Positions 1 through 7,329 of a DNA stretch of 9,952 nucleotides are shown here, piece after piece. Origin of the DNA: Planctomycetaceae bacterium (GTDB lineage: Bacteria; Planctomycetota; Planctomycetia; Planctomycetales; Planctomycetaceae); assembly GCA_020426085.1 (NCBI GenBank), contig JAGQQP010000108.1, positions 1 to 9,952 of the forward strand, in the 5' to 3' direction. The notes under the pieces were generated by a model. The model searched no databases. It worked only from the letters and a program-made list of their open reading frames with translations, and had not been told where the DNA came from. The translations under genes were made by a program, and so were the position numbers. The first letter of the stretch is position 1; each line of letters begins with the position of its first letter.

Positions 1-60
1 GTTGGAAAGGCGAGAAAGTGAATGGAACGAACTCTAGAAAATTAAAACGGGATTCTCTCA

Positions 61-270
61 ATGAAAGTTCTCTCAAAAGCACTCATCATAGTGATCATTC
101 CCAGCCTGTCCTTCTTTGCTTCCGGTTGTGAAATGTTGCCACATGCGCTACAGCCCAGTCAGTGGCATAAACTGAACCGTGGTCCGGCACCCCGCCAGGA
201 TACATATTTTTCCGTTCCCGATCATATTCCGGAACGCGATTTGAATCCGCATACGGGATCACAGAACTGA
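61..270 (+). CDS. Small putative lipoprotein, first of a tandem paralogous pair
   Basis: A 69-residue protein with a lysine near the N-terminus, a hydrophobic stretch (residues 7-20) and a lipobox-like FASGC ending at Cys23. This predicts export, cleavage by signal peptidase II and lipid anchoring. The mature part is about 47 residues with no catalytic motif I recognise. It carries the blocks PHALQP, HKL and YFSVPD-x-IP, all shared with the next gene at 319-528. The start is the only ATG that keeps the signal peptide intact; a weak GGGA lies 8 nt upstream. The function is unknown. A short, conserved, lipid-anchored peptide like this might be an envelope structural or accessory factor, but nothing in the sequence shows that. 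I am fairly sure the gene is real, because its features are repeated in the paralogue. Confidence 0.75.
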   Translation: MKVLSKALIIVIIPSLSFFASGCEMLPHALQPSQWHKLNRGPAPRQDTYFSVPDHIPERDLNPHTGSQN

Positions 271-318
271 AGTATTGCTGATGGACAATCGATTGATTTT
301 GCCCATGGAAAGGTCAAA

Positions 319-528
319 ATGAAGGTTCTGATTCGAGTGTGTCTGGTGCTGGTTCTTTCCGGTCTGTCACTGCATTCGACCGGCTGTTCGCTGATGCCAC
401 ATGCGCTGCAACCCGATCAGCTGCACAAATTGAGTCGACAGGAAAAACGAAGGGACGACATGTACTTTTCCGTTCCCGATGAGATTCCGGCTTTGAAGTA
501 TCAGTCTGCTTCGGCAACAGAAGAATAA
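319..528 (+). CDS. Small putative lipoprotein, second of the tandem paralogous pair
   Basis: Also 69 residues. It aligns without gaps to the preceding gene at 29 of 69 positions by my count. Identity is highest in the mature part (PHALQP, HKL, YFSVPD-x-IP) and low within the hydrophobic signal core, where only the hydrophobic character is kept. The lipobox is S-T-G-C with the modified cysteine at residue 23, the same position as in its neighbour. A clear Shine-Dalgarno GGAAAGG (307-313) sits 5 nt before the ATG. The 48 bp gap to the upstream gene has no convincing terminator, so the two are probably co-transcribed. The C-terminal ten residues differ completely between the copies. The function is unknown; the family appears to be lineage-specific (inference). 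Confidence 0.8.
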   Translation: MKVLIRVCLVLVLSGLSLHSTGCSLMPHALQPDQLHKLSRQEKRRDDMYFSVPDEIPALKYQSASATEE

Positions 529-591
529 ACTGATTCAGTCCATCCAACATGGATTGTGGCTGCCGCGAAAAAGCTGCGCCTGCAGGTCGGC

Positions 592-1734
592 TTACTTTTT
601 TGATCGCGGGGAAAAATGCTGGCGATCCAGCACCTCGTTTTTCAGGCTTTTCAGTTCTACGGTCAGCGCACCCGAATTACGATCACAGATCAACAGCAGA
701 TAACTGTCTTTTCCGGCCAGAAACTTTGAATGCGGGTCGGCGTACTGAGTCCCTGTACCGCTGAGAGATGTATTGTAGTATGTGACTCCAGCAGCTTCCG
801 CCCGTTCGGCGAAATAACCGAAACCGGTCACACAGAGTGTTCCGCGCTGAAACAGTCGTTGCCAGTCCCCCTGCAGTTGATTGCGCATGGTCGCATTGCG
901 TTCGTTATAGAGTGTTACCAGGTGGCCGGGCGGATTCTGCGTAATGGATTCATACCAGCGGTATTGTTCCGAATTCTGATCCAGGGGGTGGCAGGTTTGC
1001 CAGGTGGTGCCGAGATCGGAAATGTGGTTGAAATCAAGAGCGACGAATCGAATGTCAAATTCAGGAATATCAAATTTCCATGTCCATTCTTTATCGGGCA
1101 GTTCAAAGAAGCGGCGAAATGCAGTTGCCTTCACATCATAGACGGCATGTTCCGGCGGTTTTTTACCGCGCGGATACACTTCTCGGTCATGGTTCCCCAG
1201 GACTGGCATGAAGGGCGTTGATCGAAACAGTTCGGGATAAGCGCCGATCAGCTCGAGGTAGGGTTGAATACAGTCCGGCTTTCCGGGACCGCAGGTTTGC
1301 CAGAGATTACTGATGTTATCGCCGGCGGACAGCAGCAAATGGACATCATCTTTTAACAGACTCGAAAGATCAGGACGAGACTGCCAGTCAGCAACAATAG
1401 CAACGCGGAGCGAATCAGTGGGGTAGGCTTTGAAAATGGCGATTTCGGAATGCTGCTTTCCCGTCTGGACTCGATAGTAGTAAATCGCATCACGTGCGGT
1501 GAGGGGAATTTCCACATGATGCAGACTGGCATTCTCTTCGATCTTGATCGTAGTCAGTGTATCAGGGGCCAGACCGAAATGAACAATCGAGTTGCCAGGC
1601 AGCGTCGAGCTCCAGTTCACTACGATTCGATCAGGCTGCTGTGATCGATGAGTCAGCCAGATGTGCTGGATTTCTGCTGCGGAAACAGAAGCGGAAGTGT
1701 ATAGCAGGCAGAGTAAGCAGAGAATGTATTTCAT
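592..1734 (-). CDS. Secreted purple-acid-phosphatase-like metallophosphoesterase with degenerate active site
   Basis: 380 residues. Residues 1-19 form a Sec signal peptide (cleavage near SVSA-A). Residues about 22-105 resemble the fibronectin-like N-terminal domain of purple acid phosphatases, with V-V-N-W at 38-41 and V-H-F-G at 51-54. A calcineurin-like phosphoesterase domain follows. Recognisable motifs are the first Asp in VADWQ (D116), GDN (138-140) and GNHD (180-183). Motifs that should supply the remaining metal ligands are altered: the 'HxP' histidine region reads TLYNERN (274-280), and the usual GHxH reads GFGY (304-307) within CVTGFGYFAER. The family hydrolyses phosphomonoesters or diesters at a dimetal centre. 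With these ligands missing, this member may be inactive, weakly active or a binding protein. The gene stands alone, converging on the lipoprotein pair; I see no strong SD before its ATG. Confidence 0.85.
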   Translation of the reverse strand: MKYILCLLCLLYTSASVSAAEIQHIWLTHRSQQPDRIVVNWSSTLPGNSIVHFGLAPDTLTTIKIEENASLHHVEIPLTARDAIYYYRVQTGKQHSEIAIFKAYPTDSLRVAIVADWQSRPDLSSLLKDDVHLLLSAGDNISNLWQTCGPGKPDCIQPYLELIGAYPELFRSTPFMPVLGNHDREVYPRGKKPPEHAVYDVKATAFRRFFELPDKEWTWKFDIPEFDIRFVALDFNHISDLGTTWQTCHPLDQNSEQYRWYESITQNPPGHLVTLYNERNATMRNQLQGDWQRLFQRGTLCVTGFGYFAERAEAAGVTYYNTSLSGTGTQYADPHSKFLAGKDSYLLLICDRNSGALTVELKSLKNEVLDRQHFSPRSKK

Positions 1735-2170
1735 GTAGCGTGTCTCGCGGGATCAAATTTCGACTGTCTACAGATTTGGTGACAGTATGTCTCACTCAGT
1801 GAATTGGAATTGTGATACTCTTCGATCGTACCGGGAATAATGGGGGATTTGAATCGGTTTCTATTTCCCTTTTAATTTAATTAAATATTTCTCTGGGCAG
1901 GGTAGCCACCAACGTTGAGCATCAGATCAGCGTAAGAAATGCGGAGACATTGTGCTTCTGTAAAGGATCGCAGTGTTCATGCTAATATGATGCATAGGGC
2001 TGGTTTGCAGACATGGTAACGGACCTGAACAGAGGCTAAATCAACATTTTTTACCGGTCAATCTCTGTTTTGACAGGAAATACATTCGCAGTGCCTCTAA
2101 AATTGTCCAGGCGAAGCAATGTCGCTTCTTTCTTGAAATTCCTGCCTGATACCACATTTTCGGTGTTTGA
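1735..2170. other. Gene-free divergent intergenic region
   Basis: About 436 bp between the divergently transcribed phosphoesterase and TPR genes, with no ORF I can support on either strand. It should hold promoters for both. It includes a perfect 12-bp AT palindrome, ATTTAATTAAAT (1875-1886), in a strongly AT-rich patch. An extended -10-like TG-C-TAATAT lies at 1980-1988 on the + strand without a good -35. A consensus TTGACA (2070-2075) has only a poorly spaced -10 match (TCTAAA, 20 nt away). None of these is strong enough to call a promoter. Confidence 0.5.
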
Positions 2171-3631
2171 TTGACAAGTAACGTGAGTGACAAAACTCAG
2201 AACAAATCCATTTCCCGATTACGAAAAAAAAAGATACTGCTGTCAGTCGGTCTGCTGATAGTTGTGTTGAGTTCACCCTTGTGGGCACGTGGATTCTGGA
2301 TCGGTTTTCTGCAGGACCGCGCAGAATCAAACCTGCTGACCCGTGATCCGAAACAGTCGTTGAAATGGCTGGCTTATGCCCAATCACTCGATGCTCAGAA
2401 TGCCAGAACCAGGATTCTGTTGGCCCGTGCCTACCGGAAGTCCCATGAAATGGAACAGGCTTATGCAGCCCTGAAGAACTATTATGAACTGGCTGGTTCA
2501 ACGGATGAGTTTCAACAGGAGCAATGGCTGCTGAAAGCACAGATTGGCGATAACTCGGATCTCCAGATGCATCTGAGTGAAATGCTGATCGAGCCTGCCG
2601 GCAGTATTCAGGATATCTGTGAGACCTATGTTAACAGTTGTATTCTGAATTATCAGTTCAACGATGCATTACAGATACTCGAACTGTGGGAGGCTGATTT
2701 TCCCGATGATCCGCTACCGAATTTTATGCGAGGCAGAATGTATGAGCATAAACACGGGTGGCAGGAAGCGATTGCCCAATACCAGACGACTTTGAATAAA
2801 GATCCCGGTTATGCACCGGCTGCTTACAGTCTGGGACGGATCAATCTGACATTAAAAAAAACAGAGGAGGCGCTGGAATATTATCAGAGAGCCATCGACT
2901 CTACAGAGAACCAGGCTCCTGCCAAGGTAGGTAAAGCGCGCTGTCTGCGGCTGTTGAACAGGAATGAAGAGGCAAAGCAATTGCTGCAGGAAGTTCTGGA
3001 ATTGAATGTCGAACAGTTGCAACTGGAATACCAGGCCATGGGAGACCACAAGCTGGAGGGACGTAAAGCGGCTCAACTGGCGATGGGGAACCTGGAACTG
3101 GCAGACAAAAATTATGATGCTGCTTTGAAATGGCTGGAACCGGCTGCTGAAGCGAATCCGATGGATCTGGGAATCAAGAATTCACTGGTATTAGTTTACA
3201 GTCGTCTGGGTAGAAAAGCAGAAGCGAAAGCACTCAGCCTTAAAATCAAGGAGACGAATGACGCATTGGCGGAAATTCAGCAGTTGCTGGATCAGGTTCA
3301 GTTGAAGCCCGATGATCCGGAGCTGCGTTTTCAAATTGGAAAGATGTACCTGAAGTATGTTTCCGAAGAACAGGGAATCGTCTGGCTCAACAGTGTGTTG
3401 CTGTACCAGTCGGACCATCTCGGAGCGCATTTAGAACTGGCGCGGTATTATGAAGAGAATCAGTCGCGTGGAGAGAGTTTTCAAAGGCTGGCTAAATTGC
3501 ATCGTAAACAGGCAGATGCTTTAAACAGGATGTCGAAGAAAGTTCCTCAGTCTGCAGGAAACCGGGATGTTCCCGACGATCATTCCATCGATGCTTTCAG
3601 GTCTCCACAGAAAGAAAAGTCCGGTCCCTGA
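2171..3631 (+). CDS. Membrane-anchored tetratricopeptide repeat (TPR) protein
   Basis: Up to 486 residues. A basic N-terminus (RLRKKK, 16-21) precedes one hydrophobic segment (about 22-37), so a type II membrane anchor with a periplasmic body, or an uncleaved signal, is likely. The rest is helical repeats. TPR-like units are clearest at about 61-105, 181-213 (ending in NKDPGYAPAAY), 216-245 (LGRINLTLKKTEEALEYYQR), 250-280, 300-330 and 384-425. The last 35 residues are polar and probably disordered. TPR arrays bind protein partners. The stop overlaps the start of the FG-GAP/ASPIC gene, so the two are likely translated together and may interact. No ATG suits the start: an in-frame TGA lies just before TTG 2171, and GTG 2183 (giving M-S-D-K-T) is an equally good candidate. 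Neither has a convincing SD. Confidence 0.85.
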   Translation: MTSNVSDKTQNKSISRLRKKKILLSVGLLIVVLSSPLWARGFWIGFLQDRAESNLLTRDPKQSLKWLAYAQSLDAQNARTRILLARAYRKSHEMEQAYAALKNYYELAGSTDEFQQEQWLLKAQIGDNSDLQMHLSEMLIEPAGSIQDICETYVNSCILNYQFNDALQILELWEADFPDDPLPNFMRGRMYEHKHGWQEAIAQYQTTLNKDPGYAPAAYSLGRINLTLKKTEEALEYYQRAIDSTENQAPAKVGKARCLRLLNRNEEAKQLLQEVLELNVEQLQLEYQAMGDHKLEGRKAAQLAMGNLELADKNYDAALKWLEPAAEANPMDLGIKNSLVLVYSRLGRKAEAKALSLKIKETNDALAEIQQLLDQVQLKPDDPELRFQIGKMYLKYVSEEQGIVWLNSVLLYQSDHLGAHLELARYYEENQSRGESFQRLAKLHRKQADALNRMSKKVPQSAGNRDVPDDHSIDAFRSPQKEKSGP

Positions 3632-5427
3632 TGAACATGATTTTGCTGCTCAAGCTTTTTCCGAATTACTGCGCCAGGTGTTTTCTTTCCTGTCGAAGTC
3701 TCACGATGTTGCTGTGTACCTGGGTCTGTTTGTGGGTCAGCGGTTGTCAGACGGAGTCTGTAGAAAAAGAACAGCAGGCCAGTCAAGAGGCAACACGCCA
3801 GGCTTCCTCCGGGGCTCCTGCAGATGGTATCCGTCCCGAATTTGAAGATATCTGGCCTGAGCAGAAATTGGATTTTGTGTATCGCAACGGCAGAGATGCG
3901 AACGAACTGGCGATCCTGGAAACTCTGGGGGGCGGTACGGCAATCTTAGACTATGACCGTGATGGCAGACTGGATCTGTTTTATACAGGGGGTGGTACTT
4001 TTGAGAATAAAACAACCAGAGGCTATCCCTCGACTTTGCTGCGACATACAGGACAACTGAAATTCGAGGATCGAACAGCTCAGGCGGGAATGGGGTTAGC
4101 AGCCTTCTACAGTAATGGCTGTTCAGCGGGTGACTATGACAACGACGGCTTTCAGGACCTGATTGTCACCGGGTATGGCGGTTCGATTCTCTGGCGAAAT
4201 ATGGGTGATGGTACCTTTGAAGAAACATCGATTGATGCGGGGTTGCGGAACTGTTTCTGGGGATCGAGTGCTGGTTGGGGGGACTTGAATGGTGATGGTT
4301 TGCTGGATCTTTACCTGACACAATATTCTGACTGGTCGTTTCAGAATCACCCGGAATGTCACCTGACGCCAGGGGTACCCGATGTCTGTTCTCCGCATTC
4401 ATTTAAAGGAGTGAGGGATCTGCTGTTTTATAACCGCGGCGATGGGACATTCTATGATGCTTCCGATGAAGCAGGGCTGGTCCCCGAAGGCAAAGGCCTG
4501 GGAGTGATTCTTGCCGACCTGGACAATGACAGCGACCTGGATGTTTATGTCTGTAACGATGCTGTGGAGAATTTTCTCTACCTGAATGACGGACAGGGGA
4601 AACTCGAAGAAGTCGGCATCATCAATGGCGCGGCTGTCGATGACCGGGCGACACCAAACGGCAGTATGGGCGTTGATATCATGGACTATAACCAGGATGG
4701 GTTGTCTGATCTATGGGTTGCGAATTACGAGAAAGAAGCGTTTGCCCTCTATCGGAATGATGGTGATGCCCAGTTTCTGCACGTGAGTAATGACACAGGC
4801 GTTACCTCCATTGGAACGCTGTTTGTGGGGTTTGGAACGGTCTGTGCCGACTTCGATCTGGATGGGGACGAAGATGTGTTTGTTGTCAACGGGCATGTTG
4901 CTTACTACTCACTTAACTCTCCTTTCCGCCAGAAACCCCTGTATCTGGAAAATCACGAAGGAAGATTTACGCAGATCGAATTTGATGAGAGTTCCTATCT
5001 GGGGCAAGCGCATACAGGCAGGGGACTGGCGGCGGCAGATTTCAACGATGATGGAAATCTCGATCTTGCTGTGTCTAATTTCAGTGATCCTCCGGCAATC
5101 CTCAAAAATACGACTCGAACCGAGGGAAACTGGATTTCAGTACGTTTGATCGGGATCCGGAGTAACCGGGATGGAGTGGGCGCACGTTTGGTTCTACACA
5201 CTTCTTCAGGGGATCAGATGAGACAGGTAAAAGGGGGAAGCAGTTATCTGTCATCTGGAGATTTGAGAGTTCACTGGGGAATTCCAAAGGGCGTAACCGT
5301 AAATGGGGTTACAGTTTACTGGCCATCAGGAGTCCAGCAGGAGATCAAATCGCTGCAAATCAATGCAATGAATTCCCTTCTGGAACCAGTGTCAATGAGT
5401 GCCGATCCCAGCCCAGAGGGGTCATAA
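3631..5427 (+). CDS. CRTAC1-family lipoprotein with FG-GAP repeats and ASPIC/UnbV domain
   Basis: 598 residues. The N-terminal hydrophobic region ends in a lipobox V-S-G-C (Cys39). ATG 3631 overlaps the upstream TGA; an internal Met26 would give a more standard lipoprotein signal, so the true start could be there. After a Q/E/S-rich linker (40-66) come seven FG-GAP/VCBS blades with calcium-binding DxDxDGxxD-type loops starting at residues 107, 168, 218, 296, 352, 407 and 470 (for example DYDRDGRLD and DFNDDGNLD). This is enough for a full seven-bladed beta-propeller. The C-terminal ASPIC/UnbV domain (about 499-585) includes GVGARL, GGSSYLSSGD and VYWPSG. Family members are extracellular or surface proteins thought to bind ligands or partners; no enzymatic role is shown. 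Pairing with a TPR gene suggests a membrane-plus-surface complex (inference). Confidence 0.92.
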   Translation: MNMILLLKLFPNYCARCFLSCRSLTMLLCTWVCLWVSGCQTESVEKEQQASQEATRQASSGAPADGIRPEFEDIWPEQKLDFVYRNGRDANELAILETLGGGTAILDYDRDGRLDLFYTGGGTFENKTTRGYPSTLLRHTGQLKFEDRTAQAGMGLAAFYSNGCSAGDYDNDGFQDLIVTGYGGSILWRNMGDGTFEETSIDAGLRNCFWGSSAGWGDLNGDGLLDLYLTQYSDWSFQNHPECHLTPGVPDVCSPHSFKGVRDLLFYNRGDGTFYDASDEAGLVPEGKGLGVILADLDNDSDLDVYVCNDAVENFLYLNDGQGKLEEVGIINGAAVDDRATPNGSMGVDIMDYNQDGLSDLWVANYEKEAFALYRNDGDAQFLHVSNDTGVTSIGTLFVGFGTVCADFDLDGDEDVFVVNGHVAYYSLNSPFRQKPLYLENHEGRFTQIEFDESSYLGQAHTGRGLAAADFNDDGNLDLAVSNFSDPPAILKNTTRTEGNWISVRLIGIRSNRDGVGARLVLHTSSGDQMRQVKGGSSYLSSGDLRVHWGIPKGVTVNGVTVYWPSGVQQEIKSLQINAMNSLLEPVSMSADPSPEGS

Positions 5428-5574
5428 TTAAAACGGTACTTACAACGCTCTCACACAGTGATGGGTACAAACTGACAGTTTGGTTGTTGCCGCAAGTCTA
5501 TATATTTAAATAGCTTAAATAAAGATAACTCAGTAAAAATGGATTGTTTTGTCTGCATAATTGTGTGGAAAACA

Positions 5575-5602
5575 TTGAGTTATCATGAAAAATCCATAAA
5601 AT
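5575..5602 (+). promoter_or_regulatory. Predicted sigma-70-type promoter of the DUF1559 gene
   Basis: TTGAGT (5575-5580) and TAAAAT (5597-5602) are separated by 16 nt and match the consensus at 4 of 6 and 5 of 6 positions. Transcription would begin near 5609, about 130 nt before the start codon. Called on pattern alone. Confidence 0.45.
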
Positions 5603-5727
5603 AGACGATGCTGTTATATGCATTTAGAAGCATCCAGCATTCTTCTTATGCGATCCGCCAATATACATCTTGCGCTGGCGTTGTATCCTATTTTTATTGG
5701 CGCATATTGCAATTTTTCTTTTATCCT

Positions 5728-5735
5728 GCAGGAGA
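5728..5735 (+). promoter_or_regulatory. Ribosome-binding site that fixes the DUF1559 start
   Basis: GCAGGAGA contains GGAG 6 nt before ATG 5741. It supports this start over the in-frame ATG at 5618, which lacks an SD. The chosen start also places the prepilin cleavage motif at the expected distance from the N-terminus. Confidence 0.75.
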
Positions 5736-5740
5736 GTCAC

Positions 5741-6745
5741 ATGAAACACCTATTAAGAAGGAGACGAGCTTTTACGCTGATTGAATTGCTCGTCGTAATC
5801 GCAATCATTGCTATTTTGATTGCGCTGCTGTTACCAGCTGTGCAACAGGCACGGGAAGCGGCCCGCAGAAGCAGCTGTAAGAACAATCTGAAACAGTTCG
5901 GGCTGGCCTTACACAACTACCATGAGAGTCATGGTTGTTTTGGTCAGATGACGCTTACTGCCTATTACAAAGGAGGTTCTCCCGGTTACCATCCCTGGAC
6001 CGGATTCAGTCAGCAGGCCATGCTGTTGCCCTTCCTGGATCAGGCAACAATTTACAACCAGTTTGATTTCCAGTTCTCCTGTGAAGAAGCTCCAAACATC
6101 AACAACCGCAATGCTGGTATTGGTGTGTTCCGTTGTCCTTCCGATCCACGGTTCACCAACTATGGTGAAGGGCACCTGAATTACTACATGTCTGCTGGTC
6201 CCTGTCTGGGTTGGGCAGTCGGTCTGAGTTCACAGAACGGCTTCTCCCGATACTCAATTGTGACTCGCATCTCAGATATTCTCGATGGTACCTCCAATGT
6301 GGTTGCGATGGGCGAGCGTATTGTCGGGTCTAACAATTCCTCTGCATTCAGTGAAAATGGCGATGTTCGACGCCAGGTTGCCTTTGCAGGTGGAAACAAC
6401 ACAACATTCCCAACGCAGTCAGCTCTGGCGACACATGGTGCTTCCTGTGCTGCTGCGAGCGCATTTTATGTGCATCGTGGATCACGCTGGATGCGGGCGG
6501 ATGAGTGCTGGTTCAATACCTGGAACACGCCGAACTCACCCAACAATGACTGCAGCACCGGTAACGGTGGACACGCGGGTGGTGATGCTCCTGCCGTTCA
6601 GGCAGCACGCAGCCGACACACTGGCGGTGCCCATGTGCTGATGGCAGATGGTTCTGTGCATTTCGTGTCAGACAATATTGACTTACTGAAATGGCAGCAA
6701 CTGGGAGCCATTGCCGATGGTGCTTCAGTCAGCATCAACGAGTAA
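5741..6745 (+). CDS. DUF1559 protein with prepilin-type N-terminus and H-X9-DG motif
   Basis: 334 residues. A short arginine-rich leader (RRRR, 6-9) precedes a class III prepilin signal, A10-FTLIE with Glu at +5 (residue 15), and a hydrophobic helix to about residue 33, followed by [12 protein letters not shown]. Prepilin peptidase would cut before Phe11 and leave a pseudopilin-like helix. The body matches the planctomycete DUF1559 pattern ([37 protein letters not shown]). The C-terminus has the prepilin-associated H-X9-DG motif, His293 to Asp303-Gly304, in a [14 protein letters not shown] context. DUF1559 is highly expanded in planctomycetes; a pilin-like or secretion-related surface role is inferred and no substrate is known. 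The -1 residue is Ala rather than the usual Gly. The gene has its own promoter and terminator and is followed by a small lipoprotein gene. Confidence 0.95.
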   Translation: MKHLLRRRRAFTLIELLVVIAIIAILIALLLPAVQQAREAARRSSCKNNLKQFGLALHNYHESHGCFGQMTLTAYYKGGSPGYHPWTGFSQQAMLLPFLDQATIYNQFDFQFSCEEAPNINNRNAGIGVFRCPSDPRFTNYGEGHLNYYMSAGPCLGWAVGLSSQNGFSRYSIVTRISDILDGTSNVVAMGERIVGSNNSSAFSENGDVRRQVAFAGGNNTTFPTQSALATHGASCAAASAFYVHRGSRWMRADECWFNTWNTPNSPNNDCSTGNGGHAGGDAPAVQAARSRHTGGAHVLMADGSVHFVSDNIDLLKWQQLGAIADGASVSINE

Positions 6746-6772
6746 TCCTGTGATTGCAAAATGACTTCGATG

Positions 6773-6813
6773 AATCAGCTCGGCAATCTCCGTTGCCGGG
6801 CTGATTTTCTTTT
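6773..6813 (+). terminator. Intrinsic terminator of the DUF1559 gene
   Basis: A 14-bp stem (AATCAGC-T-CGGCAA with TTGCCG-G-GCTGATT, one T-G wobble) closes a 6-nt loop and runs into TTTTCTTTT. It lies 28 bp after the DUF1559 stop. The 3' arm overlaps the -35 box of the next gene's predicted promoter. Confidence 0.9.
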
Positions 6814-6820
6814 ATATAAT
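6793..6820 (+). promoter_or_regulatory. Predicted promoter of the small Gly-rich lipoprotein gene
   Basis: A perfect TATAAT (6815-6820) lies 16 nt after TTGCCG (6793-6798, 4 of 6 matches to TTGACA). The -35 box sits inside the 3' arm of the DUF1559 terminator. Transcription would start near 6827, giving a leader of about 50 nt that includes the SD at 6861-6866. The lipoprotein could therefore be expressed independently of the DUF1559 gene. Confidence 0.5.
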
Positions 6821-6875
6821 CAGAATCAGAAACAAAGTGTGGTTACAAGACAGACATTAGAAAGGGTCATTTGAA

Positions 6876-7184
6876 ATGTACAAACTGGGTTATGCCTGTG
6901 TATTGTTGAGTTTTATGCTGGTCGGTTGTGGTGGAGGAGGAGGTACTGGTGAAACAGCGCCTGCCAATCAGGAGACACCTCCCGCTCAGGATTTATCCGC
7001 CGTCAAAACAAGTTTGAACGCGATTGCCGAATCCGGTGTCGTCGACAGCAGCTTCTTCGGTATTCCTGAAAGTCTGGAACAGGCTGGAAAACCGGAACTG
7101 GCAGAAGAAGCCAAAAAACTGGGTACTATGTCGAATCCGAAACAGGTCAAGGAAGCCGCCAAGAAGCTGGCTGATAAGCTGTAA
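6876..7184 (+). CDS. Small putative lipoprotein downstream of the DUF1559 gene
   Basis: 102 residues. The signal peptide ends in the lipobox L-V-G-C (Cys18), followed by a run of six glycines and a flexible T/E/P/Q-rich linker (to about 40), typical of a lipid-anchored protein held away from the membrane. The remaining 60 residues (about 41-102) look like amphipathic helices rich in Ala, Lys and Glu (LSAVKTSLNAIAESG, KELAEEAKKL-like, VKEAAKKLADKL at the C-terminus). No catalytic motif is visible. The start has an AAAGGG Shine-Dalgarno (6861-6866), 9 nt upstream. It sits just after a DUF1559 gene; small lipoproteins in this position are, to my knowledge, common in planctomycetes and may work with the pseudopilin-like product (inference). 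The exact function is unknown. Confidence 0.85.
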   Translation: MYKLGYACVLLSFMLVGCGGGGGTGETAPANQETPPAQDLSAVKTSLNAIAESGVVDSSFFGIPESLEQAGKPELAEEAKKLGTMSNPKQVKEAAKKLADKL

Positions 7185-7219
7185 TTCGGGATCAGCGATA
7201 TCATAAATACGGTTTGAAG

Positions 7220-7254
7220 ACACCTTTCATCACAATTGATGGAAGGTGTTTTTT
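7220..7254 (+). terminator. Intrinsic terminator of the small lipoprotein gene
   Basis: ACACCTT-T-CATC pairs with GATG-G-AAGGTGT (12 bp including one T-G wobble) around the 6-nt loop ACAATT, followed directly by TTTTTT. It lies 35 bp after the lipoprotein stop. A-rich flanking bases could extend the stem into the T-run. Confidence 0.9.
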
Positions 7255-7273
7255 CATTTCCCGCCAGCGCATG

Positions 7274-7308
7274 AAAAAAGGGAGTCGATCGAGGACCGAC
7301 TCCCTTTT
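7274..7308 (-). terminator. Intrinsic terminator of the Gfo/Idh/MocA oxidoreductase gene
   Basis: A perfect 12-bp inverted repeat, AAAAGGGAGTCG (7276-7287) and CGACTCCCTTTT (7297-7308), with a 9-nt loop. Read on the - strand it ends in TTTTTT, 21 bp after the oxidoreductase stop. On the + strand it ends in TTTT and could back up the preceding terminator. Confidence 0.9.
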
Positions 7309-7329
7309 GTTGTTTCTGTTACGGGAAGC

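Larger units (their letters stand above)
5428..5740. other. AT-rich intergenic region and leader upstream of the DUF1559 gene
   Basis: 313 bp without a supportable gene. A weak hairpin (CAAACT-GAC-AGTTTG, 5468-5482) follows the ASPIC gene but is trailed by GGTTGTTG rather than a T-run, so it is at best a poor terminator. An AT-rich inverted repeat, ATTTAA-ATAGC-TTAAAT, occupies 5504-5520. The promoter at 5575-5602 would give a leader of about 130 nt, containing a small possible hairpin GATGCT/AGCATC (5607-5612 with 5629-5634). An in-frame ATG at 5618 has no ribosome-binding site and would place 41 residues before the prepilin signal. Confidence 0.5.

Noticed and set aside
286..295. 10-bp palindrome CAATCGATTG between the two lipoprotein genes
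   Set aside because: Short, with no T-run and no promoter nearby; expected by chance.
730..1221. Open frame of 163 codons on the + strand within the phosphoesterase gene
   Set aside because: Antisense to a coding region with a signal peptide and family motifs; no motif or ribosome-binding site of its own.
2070..2101. TTGACA with TCTAAA as a promoter for the TPR operon
   Set aside because: The -35 is perfect but the spacer is 20 nt and the -10 match is poor.
2097..2540. Open frame of 147 codons on the - strand across the TPR start
   Set aside because: Low-complexity, unlikely composition, no recognisable domain, and it overlaps the N-terminus of the TPR protein.
5468..5482. Hairpin CAAACT-GAC-AGTTTG as a terminator of the TPR/ASPIC operon
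   Set aside because: Only a 6-bp stem with a 3-nt loop and no T-run after it.
5618..5740. 41-codon N-terminal extension of the DUF1559 protein
   Set aside because: No SD at ATG 5618, and it would place a second hydrophobic segment before the prepilin cleavage site; ATG 5741 has GGAG at good spacing.
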